A DNA stretch of 59,032 bases. Origin: CAZFLD01 sp964519835. Lineage in GTDB: Bacteria > Spirochaetota > Spirochaetia > DSM-27196 > CAZFLD01. The first letter of the stretch is position 1, and every line of letters starts with the position of its first letter. Of this stretch, positions 1 to 8,748 are shown piece after piece. The notes beneath the pieces were generated by a model. That model made no database searches. It saw only the letters and a program-made list of their open reading frames with translations, and was not told where the DNA came from. Location of the stretch: the NCBI GenBank assembly GCA_964519835.1, contig CAZFLD010000023.1, forward strand, positions 1 through 59,032, given 5' to 3'. The position numbers were made by a program, and so were the translations under genes.

Positions 1-874
1 GGAACGGGATGTAGGCAACGTCGTTGAGGTCCGGCGTGTCGGCCGTCGCGCCGTACGGTACCTCCCGGAGGACACCGATGACGGTGTAGTCGCGCACGCC
101 GTCGGTGAGTACCCGGCCCATAGGATCATCGCCACCAAAGACACGCTCGGCGATGGCGCTTCCAAGAACAATCACCGATGCGGCCCGGCGGTTCTCTTCT
201 TCGCTAAACACGGAACCGTCGCTTGTCGTGAGGTCGTAGGCCGGAAAAAAACTCGGTGTGACACGCACGACGGTATAGTTGTCAAGCAAGGCACCCGCAG
301 CCTCCTGGCGTCGACGTTGAACCTCCTGGAGTTGGCCGCGCAGCTCCTCGATCTGCGACGGATCGATTTGCGCGCCGCCGTCGTCGGTCGGACTCTCGCC
401 GGGGCCACCACCGGGCGCCCCGGGCGCGTTTGTGTCGCGGTTTCCTGCCTGGCCTGCCGCCGCGCCCCCGAGGACCAGGCCGATCCGACTGCCTGCGCCG
501 CCGACGCCGGCAACAATCGCCTGGCGGCCGAACTGCTGTCGTTGTGCCAGATAACCGAGTTGTACCTCGTCTACCTCGGCTGCCGCGTCTACGAGGTCGG
601 CCTCGCTGAACCGAGCAGTTGCTCGAGCGCGTTCGTCGAGAAGCTCAACGGCGCCGGTGACCGCCGTACTGCCGTCCGAGGGCCGCACCACTATTTCTCG
701 AAACGAGGGGTGATTGAGGAGTCGTTCCGTTTCTTGGTTGTAGTTCACGATAAACACCGCCACGGCGGTAGTAATGCCGACCGCCAACGCCACGGCGGCT
801 ACGATCAGCAGAGACTCGACGGGCCGCGTCCTGCTGTGGCGAAACGCCGAGGCAAGGGTGTCACGCAGCGTCAT
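1..874 (-). CDS. MacB/FtsX-like ABC transporter permease (C-terminus off window)
   Basis: This is the N-terminal part of an ABC permease; the frame stays open to the window edge, so its C-terminal membrane helices are missing. The start is ATG at 874, overlapping the end of the ATPase gene by 14 bp. One hydrophobic segment (about residues 21-43, containing LLIVAAVALAVG) is followed by a long extracytoplasmic region with a Gly/Pro/Asp-rich stretch and VIVLGSAIAERVFGGDDPMG. That last stretch is typical of the MacB-type periplasmic core domain. With the ATPase and fusion protein upstream it would form a tripartite efflux or export pump in the inner membrane. The substrate cannot be told from sequence. 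Family assignment is confident; the exact MacB orthology is not. Confidence 0.85.
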   Translation of the reverse strand, partial: MTLRDTLASAFRHSRTRPVESLLIVAAVALAVGITTAVAVFIVNYNQETERLLNHPSFREIVVRPSDGSTAVTGAVELLDERARATARFSEADLVDAAAEVDEVQLGYLAQRQQFGRQAIVAGVGGAGSRIGLVLGGAAAGQAGNRDTNAPGAPGGGPGESPTDDGGAQIDPSQIEELRGQLQEVQRRRQEAAGALLDNYTVVRVTPSFFPAYDLTTSDGSVFSEEENRRAASVIVLGSAIAERVFGGDDPMGRVLTDGVRDYTVIGVLREVPYGATADTPDLNDVAYIPF

Positions 875-1553
875 TCCCCGCTCCCTCGTCCGACTCGACG
901 TTTCCGTCTGCAAGCCGAATCCGCCGGCGACCGCGTACGCCAAGCCGTTCGTCGTGAGTCACCATAACCACTGTGACCTGCCGTTCGATATTGAGGTGCT
1001 CGAGGATCTGAAGAATTTCCTCACCTTTGTCGGAGGGCAAGTTGCCCGTCGGCTCGTCGGCGAGAATAAGCGTGGGGTCGTTGGCCAGCGCCCGTGCTAT
1101 GGCAACCCGCTGTTGCTCGCCGCCGGAAAGCATGTTTGGGTAGTGGTGCAGGCGATGGTCCAGACCGACCTCGGTCAGTAACTCCGTTGCACGCTTTCTC
1201 CGATCGGCTGGACTTTTGCCGGCGTATACCAACGGCATCATCACGTTTTCAACGGCGTTGTATTCAGGTAAGAGGTTAAAGCTCTGGAAAATAAAGCCAA
1301 AGTGACGATTGCGAATCCGAGACAACTCTTGGTCCGGAAGGTTTGTAATCTCGTGGCCCTCCAGGGTGTAGCTGCCCTTTGTGGGCGAGTCAAGGATGCC
1401 GAGAATGTGGAGCAGTGTCGACTTCCCCGAACCGGATGGTCCCATGATTGTAATCAGCTCACCTCGTTCGAGCGTAAGGCTCACGTCGCGAAGAGCATGA
1501 ACTCGCGCCGATCCAAGATCGTATTCACGACCGATTCCCGTCAACGTAATCAT
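861..1553 (-). CDS. ABC transporter ATP-binding protein, MacB/LolD type
   Basis: This is the nucleotide-binding subunit that would power the adjacent permease. Walker A (GPSGSGKS), the Q-loop (FIFQSFNLLPEYNAVENV), the signature LSGGEQQRVAIARAL, Walker B (LILADEPTGNL) and the switch histidine (VTHD) are all present and in order. Length and motif spelling match the LolD/MacB/FtsE subgroup. A longer reading frame begins at 1604. ATG 1553 is preferred because it gives the usual MITLTGIGREY start and sits 1 bp after the stop of the fusion-protein gene, with a GGAGGA ribosome site inside the end of that gene. It therefore appears translationally coupled on both sides. Confidence 0.95.
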   Translation of the reverse strand: MITLTGIGREYDLGSARVHALRDVSLTLERGELITIMGPSGSGKSTLLHILGILDSPTKGSYTLEGHEITNLPDQELSRIRNRHFGFIFQSFNLLPEYNAVENVMMPLVYAGKSPADRRKRATELLTEVGLDHRLHHYPNMLSGGEQQRVAIARALANDPTLILADEPTGNLPSDKGEEILQILEHLNIERQVTVVMVTHDERLGVRGRRRIRLADGNVESDEGAGNDAA

Positions 1554-1554
1554 C

Positions 1555-2925
1555 CTAATCCTCCAGAATGACCTCGTCCTCTTCGATAAAGGACTGGTAG
1601 CCACTTGTCACAACAATCTCGCCTTCCGCCAGGCCGGACCGAACTTCCACCATGTTGTCTTGGACCGACCCGAATACAACTTCCCGCTTGTACGCCCGGT
1701 TACCGGACACCACGTAGACGTAGCGTTGTTCGCCGGTTGACAGGTAGGCACCGCGGGGAAGCACAAGCGCGTTCTCCACGGTGCCCAAAACAATGTCCGC
1801 CACGGCGCTTGTGCCGGGAACGATGGTGCCGGGCTGTTCGATAAATTGCACGTCGATGGGAAGGACCGCGCCGCTGCCGTCGGTGGCCTGCTGCGCCACT
1901 AGTCCGATGCGAGTGACGTTAGCCGGGAAGAGTCCTCCGCCCACTGATACGATAAGCTCCTGACCCACCGAGATTTGGTTCACGTACGCCTCGGGGATTT
2001 GGAACTGGACAAGTGGCGACGATGTATCGGCGATTTGCACGACGGCTTGGTACTGATTCACGACGGACCCGAGTACCTTCGCGACATTCGCTACCTCCAT
2101 GACCTGACCGGAGATCGGCGCCCGGACCAGCCCGGAAGCGATCCGGTCGTTTATTCGCTCGAGGTCCACTTCCAACCCGGCGACGTCGTCTTCGATCCCG
2201 GACACGGCAAAATCGTGTAGTGCCGCCGCCTCTTCTCGCGCAATCTCGTGGTCTTCACGGGCATCCTGAGCGTCGGCAACCCTGTCTCGAGCCGTCTCCA
2301 GCTCCGCAGCGGTAGCAATGTCCAACTCGTACCGCTGCCGGGCCTCCTCGAGATCGTCTTGGGCGTCGGTCACGTTTCTCTCGAGATGTTGTTGTTGCCT
2401 CTCCGCCGCGGTGAGGTCGTACTGGAACTGGAGCTCGGTCCGCTCCAGGTCCCGACGCCGCGAGGTCAGAGCCGACGCTAAACTGTCCCGGCTCTGCTCC
2501 AAATCGCTCATGGTCAAAAGCAGCAGGGGATCACCCTCCTGGACCGCATCGCCTTCAGATACGTAAAGCTCCGCGACGATGCCTCGTTCAGGCGCGGCTA
2601 CACTGCGTTCAGTAGCGACCGTAACTGCGCCGGAGAGCTGAATCCTCTCGGCCAGATCCTGGCGGGATGCGGGAGCAGTCCGGTAGTTCGAGACGCGAGG
2701 CGGCCCCTGTGGGCGCAAAAAGACAACGTACACAACCGCCATGAGGGCGAAGAGACCGACCACAACAAACAAGGCGGTTCGTCCTTGCCGTTTTGCCCCG
2801 CTGCGCCGGACCCGACCTTCCTTGACGATGGGCTCAAACTCCACGTTTACTCTGCTCCTCGCGCCGGCCGGGCTCTGGTCCTGTGGACCGGCCCGCGCCT
2901 CGTCTCGATCCGATTGCATTTCCAT
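1555..2925 (-). CDS. HlyD/MacA-family membrane fusion protein
   Basis: This is a periplasmic adaptor subunit of a tripartite efflux or export pump, 456 residues. The N-terminus is a charged cytoplasmic segment followed by one membrane anchor (about residues 49-70, LFVVVGLFALMAVVYVVFL). Next come a biotinyl/lipoyl-like half (ERGIVAELYVSEGDAVQEGD), a long coiled-coil hairpin (about 155-270, rich in Glu/Arg/Leu) and the second lipoyl half (APISGQVMEVA). Beta-barrel and membrane-proximal domains follow. It is the first gene of the operon with the ATPase and permease, and diverges from the histidine kinase at 3074. The 148-bp gap carries a phased array of possible response-regulator half-sites. 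Confidence 0.93.
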   Translation of the reverse strand: MEMQSDRDEARAGPQDQSPAGARSRVNVEFEPIVKEGRVRRSGAKRQGRTALFVVVGLFALMAVVYVVFLRPQGPPRVSNYRTAPASRQDLAERIQLSGAVTVATERSVAAPERGIVAELYVSEGDAVQEGDPLLLLTMSDLEQSRDSLASALTSRRRDLERTELQFQYDLTAAERQQQHLERNVTDAQDDLEEARQRYELDIATAAELETARDRVADAQDAREDHEIAREEAAALHDFAVSGIEDDVAGLEVDLERINDRIASGLVRAPISGQVMEVANVAKVLGSVVNQYQAVVQIADTSSPLVQFQIPEAYVNQISVGQELIVSVGGGLFPANVTRIGLVAQQATDGSGAVLPIDVQFIEQPGTIVPGTSAVADIVLGTVENALVLPRGAYLSTGEQRYVYVVSGNRAYKREVVFGSVQDNMVEVRSGLAEGEIVVTSGYQSFIEEDEVILED

Positions 2926-2961
2926 GACAAACCGTAAGATACACGCCCAACGCTCCGCCGG

Positions 2962-3020
2962 GGTTAAGGCCGTGTAAAATTGCTTGTTACCACTGTAAAC
3001 TCGTTGTTAAGAATGTAAAA
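2962..3020. promoter_or_regulatory. Helically phased TGTWAM half-site array (candidate OmpR-type operator)
   Basis: Five hexamers TGTAAA, TGTTAC, TGTAAA, TGTTAA and TGTAAA start at 2973, 2985, 2994, 3005 and 3014, spaced 12, 9, 11 and 9 bp. A weaker GGTTAA lies 11 bp further left at 2962. All are in the same orientation, about one helical turn apart, which is how OmpR/PhoB-family regulators bind. The array lies between the efflux operon and the kinase/regulator operon, whose regulator is of that family. The binding protein is inferred. Confidence 0.6.
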
Positions 3021-3038
3021 CTGGTGGGGGGATGCACT

Positions 3039-3067
3039 TGTGCCGCAAGCCATTGTATTAGTATACG
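3039..3067 (+). promoter_or_regulatory. Predicted promoter of the kinase/regulator operon
   Basis: TTGTGC and TATACG are separated by 17 bp, and the GTG start codon follows only 6 bp after the -10 box, so the transcript is predicted to be leaderless. The phased half-site array lies just upstream of the -35 box, a position suited to activation. Confidence 0.5.
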
Positions 3068-3073
3068 GGGCCG

Positions 3074-4888
3074 GTGAGACCTAAGAGAGTACACGTCGTA
3101 GCCATCGTTCTTATCATCCTCCTCGCGGCACTGCCGCTGTTGGCCGTCCTTCAGTATCAGTGGCTGGGTCACGTGCAACGCGCTGAGCGCACGCGACTCG
3201 AGCAGGCGGCGCGGCGGGCGGCGCTACAGTTTGCCGCCGACCTCGCCGGCGAGTTCTCGGTAGTGCGGAGCCTCTTTTCCATCGGTCACGAGGAAATCGA
3301 TAACGAGGATTGGACCGGACTAACACGCCGCTACCAGTTTTGGCTCGACAACACACGGTTCCCGGGTTTAGTCGACGGCATCTATCTCTCCGATGCCGAT
3401 GGAGAGCAGTTCCGGGAGTTTGGGATTTCAGATGGCTTCTCCCAAGCAACGATGAGCCTCGATGAAGTACTCGGCGGGCAGTCGGCAAGCTACCTGTTGC
3501 CCGCGCAGCGATTCGGAAAGACGCTTCTTGTCTTGCGAGTCGACAAAGTGTATCTCCGACAGGAGGTCGTTCCTTTTTTAGCCGCCGAGCACTTTGGCTC
3601 CGGCAGCGCTCACCGCGATTTCGCGCTCCAAATCCGTGATCACGAGGAGGTCATCTACCAAAGCGATAATTATCCCACGGAAGCGAAGCCGCTCCACGTC
3701 GTCGGAAGGTTCGACGGCTTCCGTGACGTTACCTCACCACCGATCACCGCGCTTCGCGGTCGCCTGTCCGCGGCCGAAGGTGACAACACGGCCAGTCTCT
3801 CGGTTTCCGGTATCGCGGCCGAGGATCTTCCGCCGGGCGTTGACACACCCGCGGTGCGGGAGTGGATAACCACAGCCAGGCCCGCCGAGGAAAACCTCAA
3901 CGCCGCAGTCGGGGGCTTGAGCATCCGGGTGACTCACGTAGCCGGTTCCCTCGAAGCGGCCGTGTCACAGACCCAGACACGAAACCTAGCCTTGAGTTTT
4001 GGCATCTTGGCCGTCCTGGGCGCAGGGCTCTTGGTCCTGTTTTTTCTGTATAGACGCGCGGAGACCCTGGCCCGCCGAGAGCGCGAGTTCCTTGCCTCCG
4101 TTACCCACGAGTTGCGAACGCCCATTGCAGCGCTGTATTCCGCCGGCGAGAATCTCGAGGCCGGTGTTGTGGTGGATCACCCGTCGGTCCGCAGCTACGG
4201 CAGCTTGATAAAAAAGCAGGGGGCCCGCCTCCGGGGAATGATCGATCGCGTCTTGGGATACGCGACGCTTGTCGCGACACCGGGGCGGCAGAGGGCGCCG
4301 GCGGCCTGCGAGCCGGTGAACCTCAACGCCTTGGTCGAGCGCATAGTCGATGCTCACCGGCACGAGGCGGATGCGAAGCACATCGACCTCAGCGTTTATG
4401 GCACGACCCGTGCTCTTCCTGTCGATGCAAGCGCCGTTGAGATTATCGTCAACAATCTCGTGGGCAACTCCTTGCGCCACGCCCGCGGTGCAACCGTTGT
4501 GTTGGTGGCGATAGGCGAATCCGTCTTCGGTGCGACCATATCTGTCGAGGATGACGGTCCGGGAATCGACCAAAGGGAGCTCCGGTCCGTCTTCGAGCCC
4601 TTCTACCGAGGTCGCCGATCGGTCGCGGACCAGGTACCGGGAACCGGTGTCGGCTTGAGTCTGGTAAAGCGTGTTGTCGAATACCACGGAGGAACCGTCG
4701 CATACAATCCCGGCGAAAAAGGCGGGGCGCGTTTTGTCGTAACGCTTCCCGTAGGCGACGCCCCGAACGCCCCCAACAGCTCTGACGCCAATTCCGACAG
4801 CGTCGGCAATCCCGGCGCGGAAACCGCCACCGACCGCGACGAGGTGATCGGCCCGTCTTATGCCCCACCCCAGGGTGACAAGCAGTGA
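3074..4888 (+). CDS. Membrane sensor histidine kinase
   Basis: This is a 604-residue sensor kinase. A first membrane helix (about residues 7-26) and a second (about 307-326, FGILAVLGAGLLVLFFLYRR) bracket a large extracytoplasmic sensor region of about 280 residues that I do not recognise. The HisKA domain has the phospho-acceptor His345 in SVTHELRTPIAAL. The ATPase domain shows the N box (NNLVGNSLRHARG), G1 (VEDDGPGID) and G2 (GTGVGLSLVKRVVEYHGG). The start is GTG 3074, chosen because it directly precedes the first helix. Its stop overlaps the start of the response regulator by 4 bp (GTGA), so the two are translationally coupled. Divergence from a MacAB-like pump suggests envelope-stress or efflux control. 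Confidence 0.95.
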   Translation: MRPKRVHVVAIVLIILLAALPLLAVLQYQWLGHVQRAERTRLEQAARRAALQFAADLAGEFSVVRSLFSIGHEEIDNEDWTGLTRRYQFWLDNTRFPGLVDGIYLSDADGEQFREFGISDGFSQATMSLDEVLGGQSASYLLPAQRFGKTLLVLRVDKVYLRQEVVPFLAAEHFGSGSAHRDFALQIRDHEEVIYQSDNYPTEAKPLHVVGRFDGFRDVTSPPITALRGRLSAAEGDNTASLSVSGIAAEDLPPGVDTPAVREWITTARPAEENLNAAVGGLSIRVTHVAGSLEAAVSQTQTRNLALSFGILAVLGAGLLVLFFLYRRAETLARREREFLASVTHELRTPIAALYSAGENLEAGVVVDHPSVRSYGSLIKKQGARLRGMIDRVLGYATLVATPGRQRAPAACEPVNLNALVERIVDAHRHEADAKHIDLSVYGTTRALPVDASAVEIIVNNLVGNSLRHARGATVVLVAIGESVFGATISVEDDGPGIDQRELRSVFEPFYRGRRSVADQVPGTGVGLSLVKRVVEYHGGTVAYNPGEKGGARFVVTLPVGDAPNAPNSSDANSDSVGNPGAETATDRDEVIGPSYAPPQGDKQ

Positions 4889-5571
4889 AGTATCGAGTTC
4901 TTCTGGTTGAAGACGACGAGGCCATAGCGTTGACCGTCGGCGATAGGTTGCGAAGCGAAGGCTACGAGGTCGACCACGCGGGCGACGGCGACTCGGCGTA
5001 TTCGATGGGTCTCCAGGGTGCCTACGACGCGATTATCCTCGACATCATGTTGCCCGGGCGGGACGGTTTTGCCGTATGCCGCGACCTTCGTGCCCACGGA
5101 GTATCGACCGCGATTCTTATGCTCACCGCCCGTAGTGAGGTGGTCGACCGCGTTGTGGGACTCAAGATCGGAGGAGACGACTATCTTGGAAAGCCCTTTG
5201 AAATGGCCGAACTGTCGGCGCGTGTGGAAGCCCTGATCCGGCGGACACATAAGAGCGGTTCCGCCGGGATCTCCGATGCGTTTGTGTTCGGAGAGCACCG
5301 TCTTGATTTTCGGAAGCAAGAGCTCCTCAAGGACGGGCGGACCGTGGAGCTTGCCGCACAGGAGTACAAGCTTCTTGTGTACCTCGTTCAGCACCGGGGA
5401 CAGGTCCTGGATCGAAACAATCTCCTCGACGCGGTTTGGGGCTATGACGCCACGCCGACAACGCGGACGGTCGACGTCCACATCGCCTGGCTCAGGCAAA
5501 AACTGGGCGAATCCGCGATGCCCCGGCACATTCTGACGGTCCGCGGTCGTGGCTACAAGTTTGTTGCCTAA
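4885..5571 (+). CDS. OmpR/PhoB-family response regulator
   Basis: This is a 228-residue transcription factor. The receiver domain (1-120) has the acidic pocket VEDDE, phospho-acceptor Asp53 in ILDIMLPGRDG, the conserved Thr of LTARSE and the Lys of GKPFEMAEL. The C-terminal winged helix (about 130-226) has the family's ELAAQEYKLL and TRTVDVHIAWLRQKLG and ends RGRGYKFVA. The start is a GTG overlapping the kinase stop codon. It is the cognate partner of the kinase and the obvious candidate to bind the TGTWAM array at 2962-3020, thereby regulating both its own operon and the efflux genes. That last step is inference. Confidence 0.96.
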   Translation: MKYRVLLVEDDEAIALTVGDRLRSEGYEVDHAGDGDSAYSMGLQGAYDAIILDIMLPGRDGFAVCRDLRAHGVSTAILMLTARSEVVDRVVGLKIGGDDYLGKPFEMAELSARVEALIRRTHKSGSAGISDAFVFGEHRLDFRKQELLKDGRTVELAAQEYKLLVYLVQHRGQVLDRNNLLDAVWGYDATPTTRTVDVHIAWLRQKLGESAMPRHILTVRGRGYKFVA

Positions 5572-5583
5572 CTCGCTCTTCGA

Positions 5584-5612
5584 TTGCCGAACCGCGACTG
5601 TCGCGATAGACT
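5584..5612 (+). promoter_or_regulatory. Predicted promoter of the Eis-like gene
   Basis: TTGCCG and TAGACT are separated by 17 bp. The GTG start codon is 9 bp after the -10 box, leaving almost no leader and no ribosome binding site. Confidence 0.5.
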
Positions 5613-5621
5613 CACGAAGCC

Positions 5622-6845
5622 GTGAGCATTCGAGATTACAACCACCAACTGGATCACATGGAGGCGCTGCGCATCTGGCGCGAAGTCGGATGGATTTCTT
5701 CCGATTGGGAAGAGGCTCCGTTCGAGGATTTTATCTCCGCCGCACGGGCCTACGTCGGTGAGCTGCGCGGCCGGCCCGAATGCCTGGTTGCCACGCATCC
5801 GGGAACGGTCAACTATCACGGTAGGGAGCTCGATCTCTGCGCCGTGACGGCGGTCACGACGGGCAGGATCGCGCGCAGACAGGGCATCGCAACCAGGCTC
5901 ACCGCGCAGGCAATCGCTCGTGCCGCAGAATCCGGCGCCCACGTGGCCGGCCTTGGAGTTTTTGATCAGGGCTTCTACAACCGCGTGGGATTCGGCACCG
6001 GAAGCCCGGTACGAATCCTCACCTTTGATCCTGCATCAATCAAAAAAGGACCGAGGCCACGGCTGCCCTATCAGCTTACCGTAGAGGACGCGGCGGCGGT
6101 ACACAAGTCACGCTGGGCCTCGCGCCTAACTCATGGAAACTGTCGGCTCACGCCGGTGGAGATAACACGAGCTGAGATGCGCTGGACGGAAAGCGGTTTT
6201 GGCCTGGGCTACTTCGACGACAGCGGCGACCTAACCCATCACATCTGGGTCTATCCGAAGGGAGAGCACGGGCCTCACAGCATTTGGTGGCTATCGTACC
6301 AAACGGGCGAACAATTCAAGGAGCTGATGCAGCTGGTGCGGACGCTGGGCGATCAGGTGCACGCCGTTTCTATCGATGAACCTGCCGGCATAGCGTTGGA
6401 CGACCTGATCGAGCAGCCGTTTAAGCAGCTGCGGCTCACGCGCCAGTCAAAGTTTGAAGCTAAGTCCCTGTCGTACGCATATTGGCAGGTGCGCATTCTC
6501 GATCTGGAGACCTGTATCTCCGCGGTAACAACCACGGAAGAAGTCCGGTTTAATCTCGTGCTGGACGACCCGGTTACGGAGCTTGTAGGCTCCGAGTCCG
6601 GCTGGCAGGGACTGTCCGGCGAGTACACGGTGAGTCTTGGAGCTCGCTCGACGGTTGCCCGCGGGTCCGTGACCGGCCTGCCCAGCCTAAAGGCGGGTAT
6701 CGGCGCGTTTTCGCGTTTGTGGTTTGGTGTTCGGTCCGCTGCGAGTCTTTCCGTGACGGACACGCTCAACGGTGACCCGGAGTTGATGGACAGGTTGGAC
6801 GCTTTGCTTCCGGCGCGAGTTCCGCACTTTGCGTGGCCCTACTAA
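5622..6845 (+). CDS. Eis-like GNAT N-acetyltransferase
   Basis: This is a 407-residue cytoplasmic acetyltransferase. The N-terminal GNAT fold includes the acetyl-CoA loop in TTGRIARRQGIATRLTAQAI (about residues 87-106) and the GFYNRVGFGTGS segment. A second GNAT-like region and a C-terminal sterol-carrier-like domain (about 300-407, ending DALLPARVPHFAWPY) complete the three-part layout of the Eis family. Family members acetylate amines, in some cases aminoglycosides, but the substrate here is unknown. The start is GTG 5622, fixed by the promoter just upstream and by SIRDYNHQLDHMEALRIW being a typical N-terminus. The diguanylate-related gene follows after 8 bp and may be cotranscribed. Confidence 0.88.
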   Translation: MSIRDYNHQLDHMEALRIWREVGWISSDWEEAPFEDFISAARAYVGELRGRPECLVATHPGTVNYHGRELDLCAVTAVTTGRIARRQGIATRLTAQAIARAAESGAHVAGLGVFDQGFYNRVGFGTGSPVRILTFDPASIKKGPRPRLPYQLTVEDAAAVHKSRWASRLTHGNCRLTPVEITRAEMRWTESGFGLGYFDDSGDLTHHIWVYPKGEHGPHSIWWLSYQTGEQFKELMQLVRTLGDQVHAVSIDEPAGIALDDLIEQPFKQLRLTRQSKFEAKSLSYAYWQVRILDLETCISAVTTTEEVRFNLVLDDPVTELVGSESGWQGLSGEYTVSLGARSTVARGSVTGLPSLKAGIGAFSRLWFGVRSAASLSVTDTLNGDPELMDRLDALLPARVPHFAWPY

Positions 6846-6853
6846 AAGCACCC

Positions 6854-8320
6854 ATGTCCGACGGACGGGCGCGACTTGAGCGCGTTAAGAAACGCTACAA
6901 CTTTTTGAGAGAGGAGCGACAGCGCCTTATGGCCGAACTCGCCGGAGCAAAAGAACGGTCCGCCACCTTGGAAGAGCGTGTCCTCGAGCTGGAGAACCTG
7001 GTCTATCATGACCCGGACACCGGCCTCCCGATCCGGCGCACCTTCTACACGGCACTTCGAGACGCGGTCCAAGACGCTGATCCGACCAGTGGTACCCGAA
7101 AACTCGCGGTTGGCATCCTGCGCTTGGACCGTGCCTACCAGCGTATACGTAACACCCGCGATAGAAACAAGGTGCTTTTGTACAGAACCGCGGCCATCAT
7201 GACCGGCTTGCTTGGCGACGTGGTGTATCAATCGGACCGACACGACGAGTTTCTGATAATGATCAAAAGCGCGCCCGGCTTAGACAGCGTCGAAGTCCTG
7301 ATGGACCGTGTGATAGACGAGATTTCAAAGCCCCACGAACCTCCCGCGGACGATATAGCCTACTCATGCCACATCGGTCTGGCCGTATTCCCGGAGCACG
7401 GTGGTGAGCCCGACGACCTCATTGGGAGCGCGAGGATCGCCCTGGACAGTTGTGAGGTTCTCGGGCTGACAAAACTCTTCTATACCAAACAAATGGGTGC
7501 CGAGATTCGGCAGAACGAGGTCATCGAGCACGAGATATCGCGCATCTCCCAGACCGGTTTCGATTCGTTTGCCCTGGTGTTCCAGCCGTTCTGTGACACT
7601 GCCGGTCACATTGTGGGTGCCGAAGCGCTTATCCGGTGGCAAAGTCCCTCCTTGGGGCGTGTATCGCCGGCTCGCTTTATCCCGATTGCCGAAGACACCG
7701 GCGAAATCCGCCACATCGGTCATTGGACCCTGTTTCATGCCCTACGAAGCCTCAAGCGTTTTGTCGACATGGGTTTCCCCGACCTGCACGTGTCGGTGAA
7801 CCTGAGTCCGGCGCAGTTCAAACAGCACGACCTCGTTGACCGCATAAGCGACGTCGTAAGCGCGGTCGGACTGAGCGGCAAGAGCTTAAAGCTCGAGCTT
7901 ACTGAGGGGTCGGTCATGGACGATCCGGATGCGGCAGTTCGGATTATGGAGAAGATACGCACGTTGGGTATCCGCCTTTCAATCGACGATTTCGGCACCG
8001 GGTACTCCTCCCTCAACTACCTGGCGTCATTTCCCATAGACACTCTCAAGATCGACAAGTCGTTTATCGACGGCGTCACCAACCATGAAAACGCGCGGCA
8101 GATAGTGCGGGCGATCATTTCTCTTGCTCACAACATCCGCCTTGAAAGCTTGGCCGAAGGTGTCGAAACTAAAGAACAGCTTGATTTCTTGACGGGCGAG
8201 GGATGCGCGTACATTCAGGGCTATTACTTCTCCGCGCCGGTGGACGCGGACACATTTGCCGGCTATCTGCAGGACGGGGCAAAGCTGCCCAAACAGGCGG
8301 CGAAGGTGCCGTTGTCCTGA
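6854..8320 (+). CDS. Degenerate GGDEF / intact EAL protein (c-di-GMP phosphodiesterase)
   Basis: This is a 488-residue cytoplasmic signalling enzyme. It has an N-terminal coiled coil (about 1-45), then a GGDEF-type domain whose signature is reduced to SDRHDEF, so it should not make c-di-GMP. The EAL domain keeps every motif expected for hydrolysis: AEALIRW, NLSPAQF, LELTEGSVM, IDDFGTGYSSL, LKIDKSFI, AEGVET and IQGYYFS. It is therefore predicted to degrade c-di-GMP, perhaps with the GGDEF part as a regulatory module. ATG 6854 is preferred; a GTG at 6833 in the same frame would overlap the upstream gene. The stop TGA overlaps the likely CTG start of the next gene. Confidence 0.93.
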   Translation: MSDGRARLERVKKRYNFLREERQRLMAELAGAKERSATLEERVLELENLVYHDPDTGLPIRRTFYTALRDAVQDADPTSGTRKLAVGILRLDRAYQRIRNTRDRNKVLLYRTAAIMTGLLGDVVYQSDRHDEFLIMIKSAPGLDSVEVLMDRVIDEISKPHEPPADDIAYSCHIGLAVFPEHGGEPDDLIGSARIALDSCEVLGLTKLFYTKQMGAEIRQNEVIEHEISRISQTGFDSFALVFQPFCDTAGHIVGAEALIRWQSPSLGRVSPARFIPIAEDTGEIRHIGHWTLFHALRSLKRFVDMGFPDLHVSVNLSPAQFKQHDLVDRISDVVSAVGLSGKSLKLELTEGSVMDDPDAAVRIMEKIRTLGIRLSIDDFGTGYSSLNYLASFPIDTLKIDKSFIDGVTNHENARQIVRAIISLAHNIRLESLAEGVETKEQLDFLTGEGCAYIQGYYFSAPVDADTFAGYLQDGAKLPKQAAKVPLS

Positions 8321-8748
8321 CACTGTCTTTTCTCCTGCTTCTCATCGGGGCGCCGGTCTGGGCCTTCGAGGATCCGGCACAGCACCTCGGTGCGGATCTC
8401 GACTCCGTGTTTGACACCTTCGGCCGGCCCGAGGCGGTGTATTCGAGCCGCGGTCCGAGCCCCGTGTTTGACGACGTAGTATTCGAGTACGAGAACTCGA
8501 TGTCGGTCTTTTGGTATCACAATCGTGTGTGGATGCTCCGCTTCTCCCCCGGCTTTGCCGGAAGTGTGTACGGTGTGGCCCTGGGCGAAAACCGACAAGA
8601 GGTGACCGACACGCTTGGGCGCCCGGATTTTGCGCAAGGCGAATCGCTCTTCTACGATCTTCCGTTCCGTGGTTTCCCCGTACGGCTACGCTTGGTGTTG
8701 GAACAAGACTCTGTGTCCGATTTGTACTTGTACAGGAGCGATTTCTAG
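8317..8748 (+). CDS. Small secreted protein with two BamE/SmpA-like repeats, probable CTG start
   Basis: This is a 143-residue exported protein of unknown function. The frame has no ATG, GTG or TTG near the expected N-terminus. CTG 8317 overlaps the upstream stop as CTGA, is preceded by AAGGTG about 8 bp away, and gives a clean signal peptide (TLSFLLLLIGAPVWA, cleavage before FED). An in-frame ATG at 8203 would lie deep inside the EAL domain and is unlikely. The mature part has two similar units, LDSVFDTFGRPEAVYSS and RQEVTDTLGRPDFAQG, resembling the BamE/SmpA fold. It sits between the phosphodiesterase and aroDE with overlaps on both sides. Confidence 0.6.
   Translation: MTLSFLLLLIGAPVWAFEDPAQHLGADLDSVFDTFGRPEAVYSSRGPSPVFDDVVFEYENSMSVFWYHNRVWMLRFSPGFAGSVYGVALGENRQEVTDTLGRPDFAQGESLFYDLPFRGFPVRLRLVLEQDSVSDLYLYRSDF

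Noticed and set aside
3986..4687. 233-codon minus-strand frame
   Set aside because: It is the antisense of the histidine-kinase catalytic domain, with no motif of its own.
8511..8747. N-terminal extension of AroDE upstream of 8748
   Set aside because: It overlaps the secreted-protein gene in another frame and has no dehydroquinase similarity; GTG 8748 gives the normal N-terminus.
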